In this document: positions 30,376 through 39,077 of the stretch, piece by piece
Numbering within the stretch: position 1 is the first letter of the stretch
Layout of the letters: the number at the start of each line of letters is the position of its first letter
DNA from: Nocardia niigatensis NBRC 100131
GTDB taxonomy: Bacteria; Actinomycetota; Actinomycetes; Mycobacteriales; Mycobacteriaceae
NCBI RefSeq assembly: GCF_000308655.1
Contig: NZ_BAGC01000111.1
Span: 62,001-126,000, forward strand
Direction: 5' to 3'
Length of the DNA: 64,000 nt
Made by a program: the position numbers and the translations under genes
Notes under the pieces: model-generated
What the model saw: only the letters and a program-made list of their open reading frames with translations
What the model was told of the DNA's origin: nothing
The model's database searches: none

Positions 30376-32214
30376 TCAGTGATAGAGGGCTTCGATACTG
30401 TCGGCGAGGTTCTCGATGACTATCTTGCGGCGCAGTTTCATGCTCGGTGTGAGATCGCCGGTCTCGACGGACAATTCGTGGTCGATGATCTCGAATTTCT
30501 TGATCTGTTCCCAGCGATTGAGTTGGGAGTTGAGGTGGGCGATGTAGGCCTCGATCTCGTTGTGGGTCTGCTCGTCCCGCGCGATTTCGGCGAGTGATTT
30601 GTCTGCCAGGCCGTGCTTGCCGGCCCATTCGGTGATGCTCTGCGTGTCGAGGCCGACCAAGGCGACGCAGTAGGGTCGTGTCTCTCCGTAGACGATGAAT
30701 TCCGCTGCGTACGGGCACATTGCCTTGAACGTGGCGGCAATCGCGGAGGGCGCGACGTACTTGCCCTGCGAGGTCTTGAACAAGTCCTTCTTGCGGTCGG
30801 TGATGTGCAGGAATCCTTCTGCGTCGATCTCGCCGATATCGCCGGTGCGGAACCAGCCGTCCGCGTCCAGAGCCTCGGCGGTGGCCTCCGGGCGGTCGTG
30901 ATAGCCGCTCATCACGCCGGGACTTCTGAGCAGGATCTCGCCGTCCTCGGCGATCTGGACCTCGGTGCCGGGGAATGGTTTGCCGACGGTTCCGAACCGG
31001 TATGCCTCGGGGCGGTTGATGAACGAGGCGGCGGCGGTCTCGGTCAGGCCGTAGCCTTCGAGCACGATGATGCCGACCGCATCGAACCACTGCGCGAGAT
31101 CGCGGTCCAGAGGGGCCGCTGCCGAAACGAAGAACCGCAGCCGGCCGCCGAAGCGGGCCCGGACCTTGGAAAGCACCAGCCAGTCGGCGACCTTGTGCTG
31201 CAGGGAAACCAGCAACGATGGATGCCTGCCCGCCTGCCTGGCACGCGAGACCTGCAGGCCGACTCCGACCGCCCAGTCGAAGAGCTTCTTCTTGATCCCG
31301 CCTTCCTCGGCCATCATGCCCTCGATTCGGGCGTGCGCTTTCTCGAAGATGCGCGGGGCGGCCGCCACGATGGTGGGGCGCAGGATCGTGAGGTTGTCCA
31401 CGATCTTGTCGACCCGGCCATCGATCGCCGTGGGAAAGCCGATCAGCGGTGACAGCGCCAACATCACCTTGCCGAAAGCATGGGACAGCGGCAGCCACAG
31501 GAAGTTCAGGTCGTCGGGGCTGAGAACATGCAACGCGTCGATTGCCGCGGCGCTGTACGTCCATGCGGAATGCGGCAGCCGAACACCCTTCGGGACGCCG
31601 GTCGTCCCGGAGGTGTACATGATGCTGCCCAGGTGCTCGGGCCGGATGCCGCGGATGCGGTCGGCGACCGCGTCGGGGGACGCGGCGAGCAGTCCGCGTC
31701 CGAGCTCTTCGAGGTCGTCGAGAGTGATCACCCAGTCCCCGTCGCCCTCGCCATCGATGATCACCACCTTCTGCACGTCGGGCAACTCGGCGCGATGCTC
31801 GATCAACTTGTCGACCTGCGCCTGATCCTCGGCAATCACGATGCGGCTGCCCGAGTTGGCGACGATGAACGCGACGCCGGGTGCGTTGGTGGTGGGGTAC
31901 ACGGTGGTGGTGGCCGCGCCTGCGCACATCACGGCGAAGTCGGCGAGCACCCACTCGTAGCGTGTGGATGACGCCAGCGCTACCCGTTCTTCGGCCTGGA
32001 CTCCCAGGGCGATCAGCCCGGCGGCGAGTAGGTCGACGCGGTGACCGAACTGCTTCCAGGACACGCTGGCCCAGGCGTCACCATCGCGGAATCGGAACGC
32101 CTCCGCCGTTGGAGTCTCGGCGACGCGGTCGACAAGTATCTGGGCAACCGATGACGCCCGGCCCTCGATCTTGCTGAGATCGGGAAGTTCCTCGGGTTGC
32201 CGGAGGAACATCAT
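30376..32214 (-). CDS. fadD15: long-chain fatty-acid CoA ligase (FadD15-like)
   Basis: A 612-residue acyl-CoA synthetase that activates long-chain fatty acids with ATP and CoA. The AMP-binding P-loop is IMYTSGTTGVPKG, the adenine-side motif is GYGLTETAA, and the hinge region is WFRTGDIGEI, with LHITDRKKDL after it. Length fits the long-chain FadD/FadD15 group. The ATG at 32214 lies 6 nt after TAGAAT, so a leaderless mRNA is likely; TTG 32217 and ATG 32211 are neighbours. It sits between the defence island and other debris. Position near cta and asnB genes agrees with fadD15 in M. tuberculosis. Confidence 0.88.
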   Translation of the reverse strand: MMFLRQPEELPDLSKIEGRASSVAQILVDRVAETPTAEAFRFRDGDAWASVSWKQFGHRVDLLAAGLIALGVQAEERVALASSTRYEWVLADFAVMCAGAATTTVYPTTNAPGVAFIVANSGSRIVIAEDQAQVDKLIEHRAELPDVQKVVIIDGEGDGDWVITLDDLEELGRGLLAASPDAVADRIRGIRPEHLGSIMYTSGTTGVPKGVRLPHSAWTYSAAAIDALHVLSPDDLNFLWLPLSHAFGKVMLALSPLIGFPTAIDGRVDKIVDNLTILRPTIVAAAPRIFEKAHARIEGMMAEEGGIKKKLFDWAVGVGLQVSRARQAGRHPSLLVSLQHKVADWLVLSKVRARFGGRLRFFVSAAAPLDRDLAQWFDAVGIIVLEGYGLTETAAASFINRPEAYRFGTVGKPFPGTEVQIAEDGEILLRSPGVMSGYHDRPEATAEALDADGWFRTGDIGEIDAEGFLHITDRKKDLFKTSQGKYVAPSAIAATFKAMCPYAAEFIVYGETRPYCVALVGLDTQSITEWAGKHGLADKSLAEIARDEQTHNEIEAYIAHLNSQLNRWEQIKKFEIIDHELSVETGDLTPSMKLRRKIVIENLADSIEALYH

Positions 32215-32719
32215 CAACCAATTCTACGGAGTTCCCGGCCGATTGATGTGGCGCTTCGACGAGAAAAGGGCGTCGGGTCTTCGCCATGCGGGTCGCAGTG
32301 CACGGGGAGGGACCCGGCCTGATTCCCGAGCCGCTCCGGACCGGAAAAGTTTGGCCGAGTACAAGGGCGAGGACGGTGATCGAGTGGCCGGAGCGCCCGA
32401 TCGCGGAGGTCGCGCGCGACTCGGTCACCAACTCCGAGAAACCGACGAATTATGTTGCGGTGCAGCGGCAGCGAAATTCGGTCGCCGAGTAACCGTTGAC
32501 GATGCCGGAGCGCGCGGTGCCGCGGGAGCTGGAACTCGAGATTCATCGGCCACAGCGACGGTAGTCGATACAGGTCGTGGCGCCGGAGATCAGGCCGTCA
32601 TGGGGCCGCCCGATGAGTGTGGGGCCGGCCCGCTATTGCCCTGATGATCGAGAGGGGGCACTGTGAGAGGCACCGGTGGCGCCGCCGGGCGCTGCCTCTG
32701 TGCAGAAAGGAGGTGGATC
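32215..32719. other. intergenic, no supported gene
   Basis: About 500 bases between the divergent fadD15 and the ABM-like gene. Short open frames on both strands have no binding site and unusual composition, so none is called. The fadD15 -10 box is at its left end and the AAAGGAGGTGG site of the next gene at its right. Confidence 0.4.
32221..32226 (-). promoter_or_regulatory. -10 box of fadD15 (leaderless start)
   Basis: TAGAAT on the minus strand, 6 nt before the ATG at 32214, giving transcription start at or near the start codon. Confidence 0.55.
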
Positions 32720-33343
32720 GTGTTCGCACGGTCTACCACAGTTCAGGCGCAACTTTCCGCTCTGGACTCCGGGATCGCATATGTGCGGGACGAGGTTATG
32801 CCGGAGCTGAAGGACATTCCCGGCTGTATCGGGCTTTCATTGCTCGTCGATCGGCGCACTGGCCGCTGCATCGTGACGACCTCATGGGAATCCGAGGACG
32901 CCATGCGGGCGAGTGCCGAGCAGGTTATCCCGATTCGCGATCGCGCGGCCGGGAAATTCGGCGGCAGTCCGATGGTCGAGGAGTGGGAGATCGCGGCCAT
33001 GCATCGCACGCACCCGACGCCGCAGGGCGCGTGTGCGCGGGTCACCTGGGTGAAGACCGATCCCAGCAGGATCGACAGCGCCATCGAGGTCTACCGGGAC
33101 CGCACCTTGCCCGGTATGGAACAGCAGCTCGATGGATTCTGCAGCGCGAGCCTGATGGTGAACAGATCGTCGGGCCGTGCCGTCTCCTGCAGCGTCTACG
33201 ACAATGCCGAGGCGATGGAACGCAGCCGGATCGCGTCGGCCGCGTTGCGCGTGGACGCCGCCCGGCAGGCGCGCGTCGAGGCAGTCGACGTCCGCGAATT
33301 CGAGTTGGCCTTGGCGCATCTGCGCGTCCCGGAACTGGTCTGA
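32720..33343 (+). CDS. two-domain dimeric alpha-beta barrel (ABM-like) protein
   Basis: A 207-residue protein starting GTG after a near-perfect AAAGGAGGTGG site. It contains two similar halves: one includes ELKDIPGCIGLSLLVD ... TTSWESEDAMRAS, the other MEQQLDGFCSASLMVN ... CSVYDNAEAMERS. This is the antibiotic-biosynthesis-monooxygenase-like ferredoxin fold repeated in tandem, with aromatic Trp/Tyr near the substrate cavity. Members are diverse (monooxygenases, haem-degrading IsdG types or stress proteins), so the substrate is unknown. Confidence 0.75.
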   Translation: MFARSTTVQAQLSALDSGIAYVRDEVMPELKDIPGCIGLSLLVDRRTGRCIVTTSWESEDAMRASAEQVIPIRDRAAGKFGGSPMVEEWEIAAMHRTHPTPQGACARVTWVKTDPSRIDSAIEVYRDRTLPGMEQQLDGFCSASLMVNRSSGRAVSCSVYDNAEAMERSRIASAALRVDAARQARVEAVDVREFELALAHLRVPELV

Positions 33344-33439
33344 CTGACCGGTTCGACGCGGTACCCGGAGGATGATCTCGGCTCCAGCCGGTCCGGGACC
33401 TCCGAGGTTTCATGACGAACTCATAGCTGCCCGACTGTG

Positions 33440-33695
33440 CGCCGTCCGATCCCGCGCTCAGCGCGTCCGGTTCGGCGAGAACGTCGGTTGCGGCCCAGAC
33501 CCGGTTGCGCTTGCTCTCCGACAGTAGCTCCAGAATCCCCGCATCGGTCAACCTTCCCAATGCCCGGTAAGTGCTGGCTTCGGTCGTGCCAGAGATTTGT
33601 TGTGCGGTGTCGGCGTTGAGGATCGGGGTTTCGAGCAATGCGGCCAGCAGGGACTCGTCCGCTGAGTTCGCGCGCGAGCGTCGTTCGGATCGGCT
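33440..33695 (-). pseudogene. C-terminal fragment of a Fic-family protein (winged helix-turn-helix)
   Basis: The minus strand encodes DESLLAALLETPILNADTAQQ, STYRALGRLTDAGILEL, and KRNRVWAATDVLA, which matches the C-terminal winged helix of Fic/DOC AMP-transferases. The Fic core (HxFxxGNGR) is missing: only the tail remains and upstream sequence is unrelated. After this match the frame continues antisense into the neighbouring gene. The match is by eye. Confidence 0.5.
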
Positions 33696-33857
33696 AGGTC
33701 GAGGGCCCCGTGCGGGTGAGCCGGATCCTGGCGGTTCGCAAACCCGGTCGGTTGGAACGCTTTGGCTCCGTTGATGATTCGCGTGGGGTTCGCGGAAGTT
33801 TGTCGGGGGGATGCTCTAACGTAACCCGGTATCTGTCCGCTACGACCGTGGAGCGTT

Positions 33858-34385
33858 ATGGCTGCCTCGTTCGATCTTCAGACCCTCGTGGTGCTCGGTG
33901 GTGAGGGGGATCGGCTGGTCATCTGGCATGTGAATGTGGGGGCCGCGCTGGGGGAGTCGCGGCTATCGGGCGCTTGGGTGCTCGATTCTTCGCAGGCTGA
34001 CGAGGTTGAGAGTCTCACGGCTGGATACACGGTCGTGCTGGCGGGTGACGACGCTGGAGCCGATGGGACCGTCGATGTGGCTGCCACGGTCGAAACCGTG
34101 CGTGCCGCAATCGAATCGGCTGACAGGCGGTTCACCGAGCATCAGGATGCGACGGGCGGGAAACTCGTCCGGCCGGAGTGGCCGGTGATCGTGCCGCCGG
34201 ATGAGGCTGCGTCGCCGCGCCATCCGATCGACGATGAACAGATCCTGCAGGTGCTGACGCTGGCGCGGGGGATCGCGGAGCTCGCCGACGCGTGGGCGGC
34301 GTTCGAGTCGCTGAGACTTGCCCGGCCCTTTCTGGAGGACCTCGGTGGCCGGGCCGCACGGCCGTTGCCGCTCGCGGTGCGGTGA
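33858..34385 (+). CDS. hypothetical protein coupled to a DEDDh exonuclease
   Basis: A 175-residue protein (MAASFDLQTLVVLGGEGDRL...) with no signal peptide or membrane helix. It has acidic and helical segments (DEQILQVLTLARGIAELADAW) and no domain I recognise. It ends two bases before the exonuclease gene, so the two are translationally coupled and probably work together. Confidence 0.7.
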   Translation: MAASFDLQTLVVLGGEGDRLVIWHVNVGAALGESRLSGAWVLDSSQADEVESLTAGYTVVLAGDDAGADGTVDVAATVETVRAAIESADRRFTEHQDATGGKLVRPEWPVIVPPDEAASPRHPIDDEQILQVLTLARGIAELADAWAAFESLRLARPFLEDLGGRAARPLPLAVR

Positions 34386-34387
34386 GT

Positions 34388-35653
34388 ATGGCGGGACTGT
34401 CGTTCGCCGCCATCGATGTCGAAACCGCAAATTCCGCGCGCGGGAGTATCTGCGCGGTCGGCGTCACCATCGTGCGGGACGGGCGGCGCGGCGAGAGCGC
34501 GTCGTGGCTGTGCCGTCCACCCGCGGGACTGGACTCCTTCAACCGGCACAACACTCGCGTGCACGGGATATCCCCGGCGATGGTCGCCGGCAAGCCGGAG
34601 TTCGCGCAGCGCTGGCCGGAGGTGGAGAGCCTGGTGGGTGAGCTGCCCGTCATCGCCCACAATGTCGGATTCGACAGCAGTGCGATACGGGAAGCCTGCG
34701 CGCGCAGCGGAATTCGGATACCCACCTGGTCCTACAGCTGCAGCCTCGCCCTGTCCCGCCGCCACCTGAACCTGGACAGCTACCGCCTGCCGAACGTGGC
34801 GGCCGCGCTTGACATCGACTTCGCCGACCACCACGACGCCGGCGCCGACGCCGCCGCGGCGGCCGACATCGTGATCGCGCTGGCCGCCCGCGCCGGTGTC
34901 GATTCCCTGTCGGCGCTCGAACGCATGGTGACCGACCGCACCCTGCGAACCGATCGACCATCGCGAAAATCGATGGCCGACAAGCTGATACCCGTGGACG
35001 GGCGACGAACGACGCCGGTGTCCGGGGACCGGACGATGGAGCTGGGGTCAGCGGGCGAGCTGATCGCGACGCCAAGACTTGCGGGCCGCGCTGCGAAGGC
35101 ACGGGGGCCTGCCGGGCGCGCGGTTGAGATGTCACGGGATACAGACTCGGTGGCCGGGATGTTGGGCGCGACCGGTCTGGCGGCGGGGAGTACCGGCGCT
35201 ACTGGGTCGGCCGCGGAGGCGCCGGGGCCCGCAGAGCGGATTGCGCGGGCATCGGCGTCGTACGGGCAGGTCGCGTCGACTGCCGCGGAACCCCGTTCGC
35301 GCCGACCATGGTTCGGCCGTGCGGAATTGGTGCTGCCGACCGTGACCGGCACGGACCCATCTCATCCGCTGTATGGCGAAATCATCGTATTCACTGGTGA
35401 TCTCGCGGCCATGACGCGGCAGGAGGCGTGGGATGCCATCGCCGCATGCGGGGCGACTCCCGCGCGGAACGTCACTCGGCGGACGACGCGGCTGGTCATC
35501 GGCGATGGATTCAAGGGCGCGGATCCTGGTGCGTTCACGACGACGAAGGCGCGTCGGGTTGCGGAGCTGCGGACGCGTGGTCAGACGATCGAGGTGATGG
35601 ACGAGGCCGCGTTCGTGTCCTGTGTGGGTGGCGAGGCCGGGATGCGTGAATAG
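34388..35653 (+). CDS. DnaQ-like 3'-5' exonuclease with C-terminal BRCT domain
   Basis: A 421-residue protein. The DEDDh exonuclease has AAIDVETAN (DxE), AHNVGFDSS, and HHDAGADAA (HxAGxD) in order, so the catalytic set is complete. A Gly/Ala/Ser-rich linker (about 205-320) leads to a BRCT domain (EIIVFTGDLAAMTRQEAWDAI, LVIGDGFKG). This resembles the exonuclease-BRCT proteins of actinobacteria and the epsilon-like proofreading family. It follows the 175-residue gene with a two-base gap. It could serve in DNA repair. Confidence 0.85.
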   Translation: MAGLSFAAIDVETANSARGSICAVGVTIVRDGRRGESASWLCRPPAGLDSFNRHNTRVHGISPAMVAGKPEFAQRWPEVESLVGELPVIAHNVGFDSSAIREACARSGIRIPTWSYSCSLALSRRHLNLDSYRLPNVAAALDIDFADHHDAGADAAAAADIVIALAARAGVDSLSALERMVTDRTLRTDRPSRKSMADKLIPVDGRRTTPVSGDRTMELGSAGELIATPRLAGRAAKARGPAGRAVEMSRDTDSVAGMLGATGLAAGSTGATGSAAEAPGPAERIARASASYGQVASTAAEPRSRRPWFGRAELVLPTVTGTDPSHPLYGEIIVFTGDLAAMTRQEAWDAIAACGATPARNVTRRTTRLVIGDGFKGADPGAFTTTKARRVAELRTRGQTIEVMDEAAFVSCVGGEAGMRE

Positions 35654-35760
35654 TCCGAGGCGATGGGCGACAGGTTGGGTGAGAGCAGCGCGTTGTTGCG
35701 CGGTCATGACCGGCTCGGTAAAGAGGGTGAGGGGATTCGTTGGATGAGTCAGAGGCGGAT

Positions 35761-36771
35761 ATGACGAGTGGACGCGGCCGGGGCCGGTGGGTTGCAGCGG
35801 GTTTCGCCCTGGTGGCGGGGGCTTTCTGCGGGATGCCGGGGGCTGCGGCGGAGCCGGTGGATTCCGGGACGGTGTTCGCGGCCGATGGGTCGCACATTGA
35901 CCAGGTGATGCAGCGGGACGAGCGCAAATCGACCGTGTACGTGTATTCGGCGGCCATGAACCGGGTAGTCACGGTTTCGGTCATTCGTGCGGCCGACAAT
36001 TCCGCGCCGCGTCCGACGATGTATCTGCTCAATGGCGCTGAGGATGGTGTAGACGGGAATGGCAATGAGGTGTCATGGGAGACCCGCACCGATGTCGTCG
36101 ACTTCCTGGCCGACCAGAACGTGAACGTGGTGAACATCCTTGATGGTCGCTACACCTATTACACGGACTGGCAGTCCGACGACCTCAGGCTCGGCCGCAA
36201 CAAGTGGACCACCTTCCTCACCCGGGAACTTCCGCCCGTCATGGACGCGGCCCTCGGCGCTTCCGGCCGCAATGCCATTGCAGGAGTGTCGATGTCGGCA
36301 ACCTCCGCACTCGCGCTCGCCGAATCCGCCCCGAGCCTCTATCGAAGCGTCGGCTCCTTCAGCGGCTGCGCCCAGACCAGCACCGACCCCGGCCGCCGCT
36401 ATATGCAGGCCGTGGTCCTCTCCGGCGGCGGCAACCCCTGGAACATCTGGGGTGTCGACGGCTCCCCGGCGTGGACGGCCAATGACCCGTCCACGCCCGC
36501 CAATCTCGAGAAGCTCGGTGGCACGAACCTCTTCATCGCCGCCGGAACCGGTGCGAATCCCGCCGCGGCGGGTGGCGGGCAGGTCGGCGCGTCCAGCACC
36601 GCGCTGGAATCCACTGTCGAAACCTGCACCCGCGCTCTGCAATCCAGCATCGAGGACCTGAACATCCCGGCGACGTTCGACTATCTCCCCGGTGGCGCCC
36701 ACAATTGGCCGTCCTGGCAGATCGACTTTCACCATGCCTGGCCGGGGATCGCGCGCAGCCTCGGAGTGTGA
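35761..36771 (+). CDS. secreted alpha/beta hydrolase, antigen-85/mycolyltransferase-like
   Basis: A 336-residue exported esterase-fold protein. The signal peptide is RWVAAGFALVAGAFCGM ... AAA. The nucleophile elbow is GVSMSATSA and the His region is GGAHNW, with the Asp side in between. Antigen-85 family enzymes transfer mycolates to trehalose or arabinogalactan; close relatives are esterases, so the substrate is not certain. ATG 35761 is used; TTG 35740 lies in frame upstream and would add seven residues. Confidence 0.8.
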   Translation: MTSGRGRGRWVAAGFALVAGAFCGMPGAAAEPVDSGTVFAADGSHIDQVMQRDERKSTVYVYSAAMNRVVTVSVIRAADNSAPRPTMYLLNGAEDGVDGNGNEVSWETRTDVVDFLADQNVNVVNILDGRYTYYTDWQSDDLRLGRNKWTTFLTRELPPVMDAALGASGRNAIAGVSMSATSALALAESAPSLYRSVGSFSGCAQTSTDPGRRYMQAVVLSGGGNPWNIWGVDGSPAWTANDPSTPANLEKLGGTNLFIAAGTGANPAAAGGGQVGASSTALESTVETCTRALQSSIEDLNIPATFDYLPGGAHNWPSWQIDFHHAWPGIARSLGV

Positions 36772-36836
36772 ATCGGTCACCACGCGGGTGTGACCGGCCA
36801 TTCGGTTCCCCTGTCACCGGCCCGGCGCAGGACCGA

Positions 36837-36842
36837 TAAGCT
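36837..36842 (+). promoter_or_regulatory. -10 box of gcvT (leaderless start)
   Basis: TAAGCT, 7 nt before the GTG at 36850. Confidence 0.5.
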
Positions 36843-36849
36843 GCTTCGG

Positions 36850-37950
36850 GTGACCGACGAGAAACTGCTGCAGGGACCCATCCACGCTGTTCATGTCGAA
36901 TTGGGGGCTACCTTCGCTCCGTTCGGGGGGTGGGAGATGCCGGTTTCGTACGCGGGCACAGTGGGGGAGCACACCGCCGTGCGCACCACCGTGGGACTTT
37001 TCGACGTCAGTCACCTCGGCAAGGCGACGGTCCAGGGGCCGGGGGCGGCGGCCTTCGTCAACTCGGCGCTCACCAATGACCTGAATCGGATTCGCCCCGG
37101 GAAAGCGCAGTACACGCTGTGCTGCACCCCCGAAGGCGGGGTCATCGACGACCTCATCGCCTACTACGTGAGCGATGACGAGATCTTCCTCGTGCCCAAT
37201 GCGGCGAACACCGCCGCCGTGGTCGCGGAGCTGCAGAAGGTCGCGCCGGAGGGCATCACCGTCACCGACGAGCACCGGGGTTACGCGGTCTTCGCCGTGC
37301 AGGGCCCGCGGTCCGCGGAGGTGCTCGCCAAGCTCGGTCTGCCCACCGACATGGAGTACATGGCCTACGCCGACGCGGAATGGGACGGCCGCCCGATCCG
37401 CGTCTGCCGCACCGGCTACACCGGTGAGCACGGCTACGAGCTGCTGCCTCGCTGGGATGACGCCGAGGCAGTCTTCCGCGCACTGGTCAGCGAGGTGCAG
37501 GCCGCCGGTGGTCAGGCCGCCGGACTCGGCGCGCGCGACACCCTCCGTACCGAGATGGGCTACCCGCTGCACGGACACGAACTGTCCCTGGACATTTCGC
37601 CGCTGCAGGCCCGCACCGGCTGGGCCGTCGGCTGGAAGAAGCCGGAGTTCTGGGGCAAGTCGGCGCTCGAGGCCGAGAAGGCCGCGGGACCGCGTCGAAT
37701 CCTGCTGGGGCTCGCGGCGATCGACAAGGGCGTGCTGCGTCAGGGCCAGTCTGTGATGCGAGGCGACGTCCAGGTCGGCGAAACCACCTCCGGTACTTTC
37801 TCTCCCACCCTCAAGGTCGGCATCGCCCTCGCGCTGCTGGACACCGCCGCGGGCATCGAGCCGGGCGACGAGGTCGAGGTCGACGTCCGCGGCCGTCGGC
37901 TGCGCTGCGAGGTCATCCGCCCGCCGTTCGTCGAAACGCGCACTGCCTGA
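36850..37950 (+). CDS. gcvT: aminomethyltransferase, glycine cleavage T protein
   Basis: A 366-residue tetrahydrofolate-dependent aminomethyltransferase of the glycine cleavage system. Family features are visible in order: FAPFGGWEMPVSY, FDVSHLGK, QYTLCCTPEGGVIDDL, RTGYTGEHGYEL, ARDTLRTEMGYPLHGHE and GETTSGTFSPTL. Start GTG at 36850 fits a -10 TAAGCT 7 nt upstream. It converges with the next gene across a strong hairpin. gcvH and gcvP are not in the window. Confidence 0.95.
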   Translation: MTDEKLLQGPIHAVHVELGATFAPFGGWEMPVSYAGTVGEHTAVRTTVGLFDVSHLGKATVQGPGAAAFVNSALTNDLNRIRPGKAQYTLCCTPEGGVIDDLIAYYVSDDEIFLVPNAANTAAVVAELQKVAPEGITVTDEHRGYAVFAVQGPRSAEVLAKLGLPTDMEYMAYADAEWDGRPIRVCRTGYTGEHGYELLPRWDDAEAVFRALVSEVQAAGGQAAGLGARDTLRTEMGYPLHGHELSLDISPLQARTGWAVGWKKPEFWGKSALEAEKAAGPRRILLGLAAIDKGVLRQGQSVMRGDVQVGETTSGTFSPTLKVGIALALLDTAAGIEPGDEVEVDVRGRRLRCEVIRPPFVETRTA

Positions 37951-37990
37951 GCAGGTTTGCCCGCCGATCGTAAACCGGATCGTCCGCAAA

Positions 37991-38029
37991 GCACACTGAA
38001 CCGCTGATCCGCCGGGCGGTTCCGTGTGC
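37991..38029. terminator. bidirectional hairpin between convergent genes
   Basis: Stem GCACAC-(2 nt)-AACCGC at 37991-38004 pairs with GCGGTT-(2 nt)-GTGTGC at 38016-38029 around an 11-base loop. It lies between gcvT and the membrane-anchored protein gene, which converge. Confidence 0.65.
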
Positions 38030-38136
38030 GAGGTTCGGCGCACGGTTACCGTGCCGCACGACGAGAATCTCAGCCGGACCGGAGTCCGCGCTGTGTCAGC
38101 AGACACGGATATCTCAGCGGCCCAGCCGTCGGAGCC

Positions 38137-39048
38137 TCAGCCGCACCAGGTTCCGACGACCTCGTTGTCCTGTTTGCAGGCGGCGGCGTCGAGGCCGGCG
38201 GGGCGGAGGGTGGTGTACATCGTGCGGATGGTGTCGTCGGTGGCGATTCCGTCGGTGCCCTGGTCGGCGTAGAAGACCATGACCACCGATTGGCCCTTGT
38301 TGCCGGGGACCGCGATGGCGTGGACTACCGAGGCGGCCGGGTGGGAGCAGTCGTTGGGGCCCGGGTTGGCGAGGGTCGCGGTGACGTGAGCGGCGGGTTT
38401 GCCCTGGACTGTAAGGGTTTCGACATTACCGAGGGTGTAGGTGGAGTTGGGGCGGTCGTCGTTGGCGCCGGCGACGGTGGCCCAGTTGCCGGCCACGTCC
38501 TTGGCCGCCGCGGAGAGGTCGCCCAGTGTGGAGCCGGTCACGCCCGCGATGGCTTTCGAGTGCTTGCCGTCGCACGACTTGGGCGAGAGTTCCGCCGCAC
38601 CGCTCATCACCACGCGACCGCCGCCACCCTCGAAGCCGACGATGGTGGTCGGGGTCGGCACGGTCCACTCCTTCGGCACGTCGTATACCGCGTTGCGGGA
38701 GACGGAGTAGGAGGTTTGCCAACCCGGAGTGAGCGACGCGATGGTGGCCTTGGGCGCCCCGGCCGTGGTGGTCGGCAAGGGTTTGGTGCGGGTCACGGTG
38801 TCCTGCGGCCCGTATTGGTCTGCGGGCAGCGCGGTTCCGGTCACGGTGTGTGCGGGCGTCAGCGCCGCCACCACGAGGATGGCGACGAGCCCCAGCACGC
38901 TCACGGCGATCAACGCGATCACCAGGGGCCGGTGGGTACTGGGTGGCTTCGACAGCGGATGCTCCGGGTACACGCTGTCCACCCTATCCAGGGGCGTGGA
39001 CGACGGCCGGTCGGCGAACTGGTCGGTAGAGGTATCCGGCCCCAGCAT
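38137..39048 (-). CDS. membrane-anchored extracellular protein
   Basis: A 303-residue protein with a polar N-terminus, one membrane helix (LVIALIAVSVLGLVAILVVAA near 43-63), a Thr/Ala linker and an extracellular domain with paired Cys (AELSPKSCDGK, GPNDCSHPA, LDAAACKQD, VGTWCG). No domain name can be given. It diverges from ilvE, with only 29 bases between the two starts. Function unknown. Confidence 0.7.
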   Translation of the reverse strand: MLGPDTSTDQFADRPSSTPLDRVDSVYPEHPLSKPPSTHRPLVIALIAVSVLGLVAILVVAALTPAHTVTGTALPADQYGPQDTVTRTKPLPTTTAGAPKATIASLTPGWQTSYSVSRNAVYDVPKEWTVPTPTTIVGFEGGGGRVVMSGAAELSPKSCDGKHSKAIAGVTGSTLGDLSAAAKDVAGNWATVAGANDDRPNSTYTLGNVETLTVQGKPAAHVTATLANPGPNDCSHPAASVVHAIAVPGNKGQSVVMVFYADQGTDGIATDDTIRTMYTTLRPAGLDAAACKQDNEVVGTWCG

Positions 39049-39064
39049 GCCGATGGCGGCGAAT

Positions 39065-39070
39065 TAGACT
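39065..39070 (+). promoter_or_regulatory. -10 box of ilvE (leaderless start)
   Basis: TAGACT, 7 nt before the ATG at 39078. Confidence 0.5.
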
Positions 39071-39077
39071 CCCGGTC

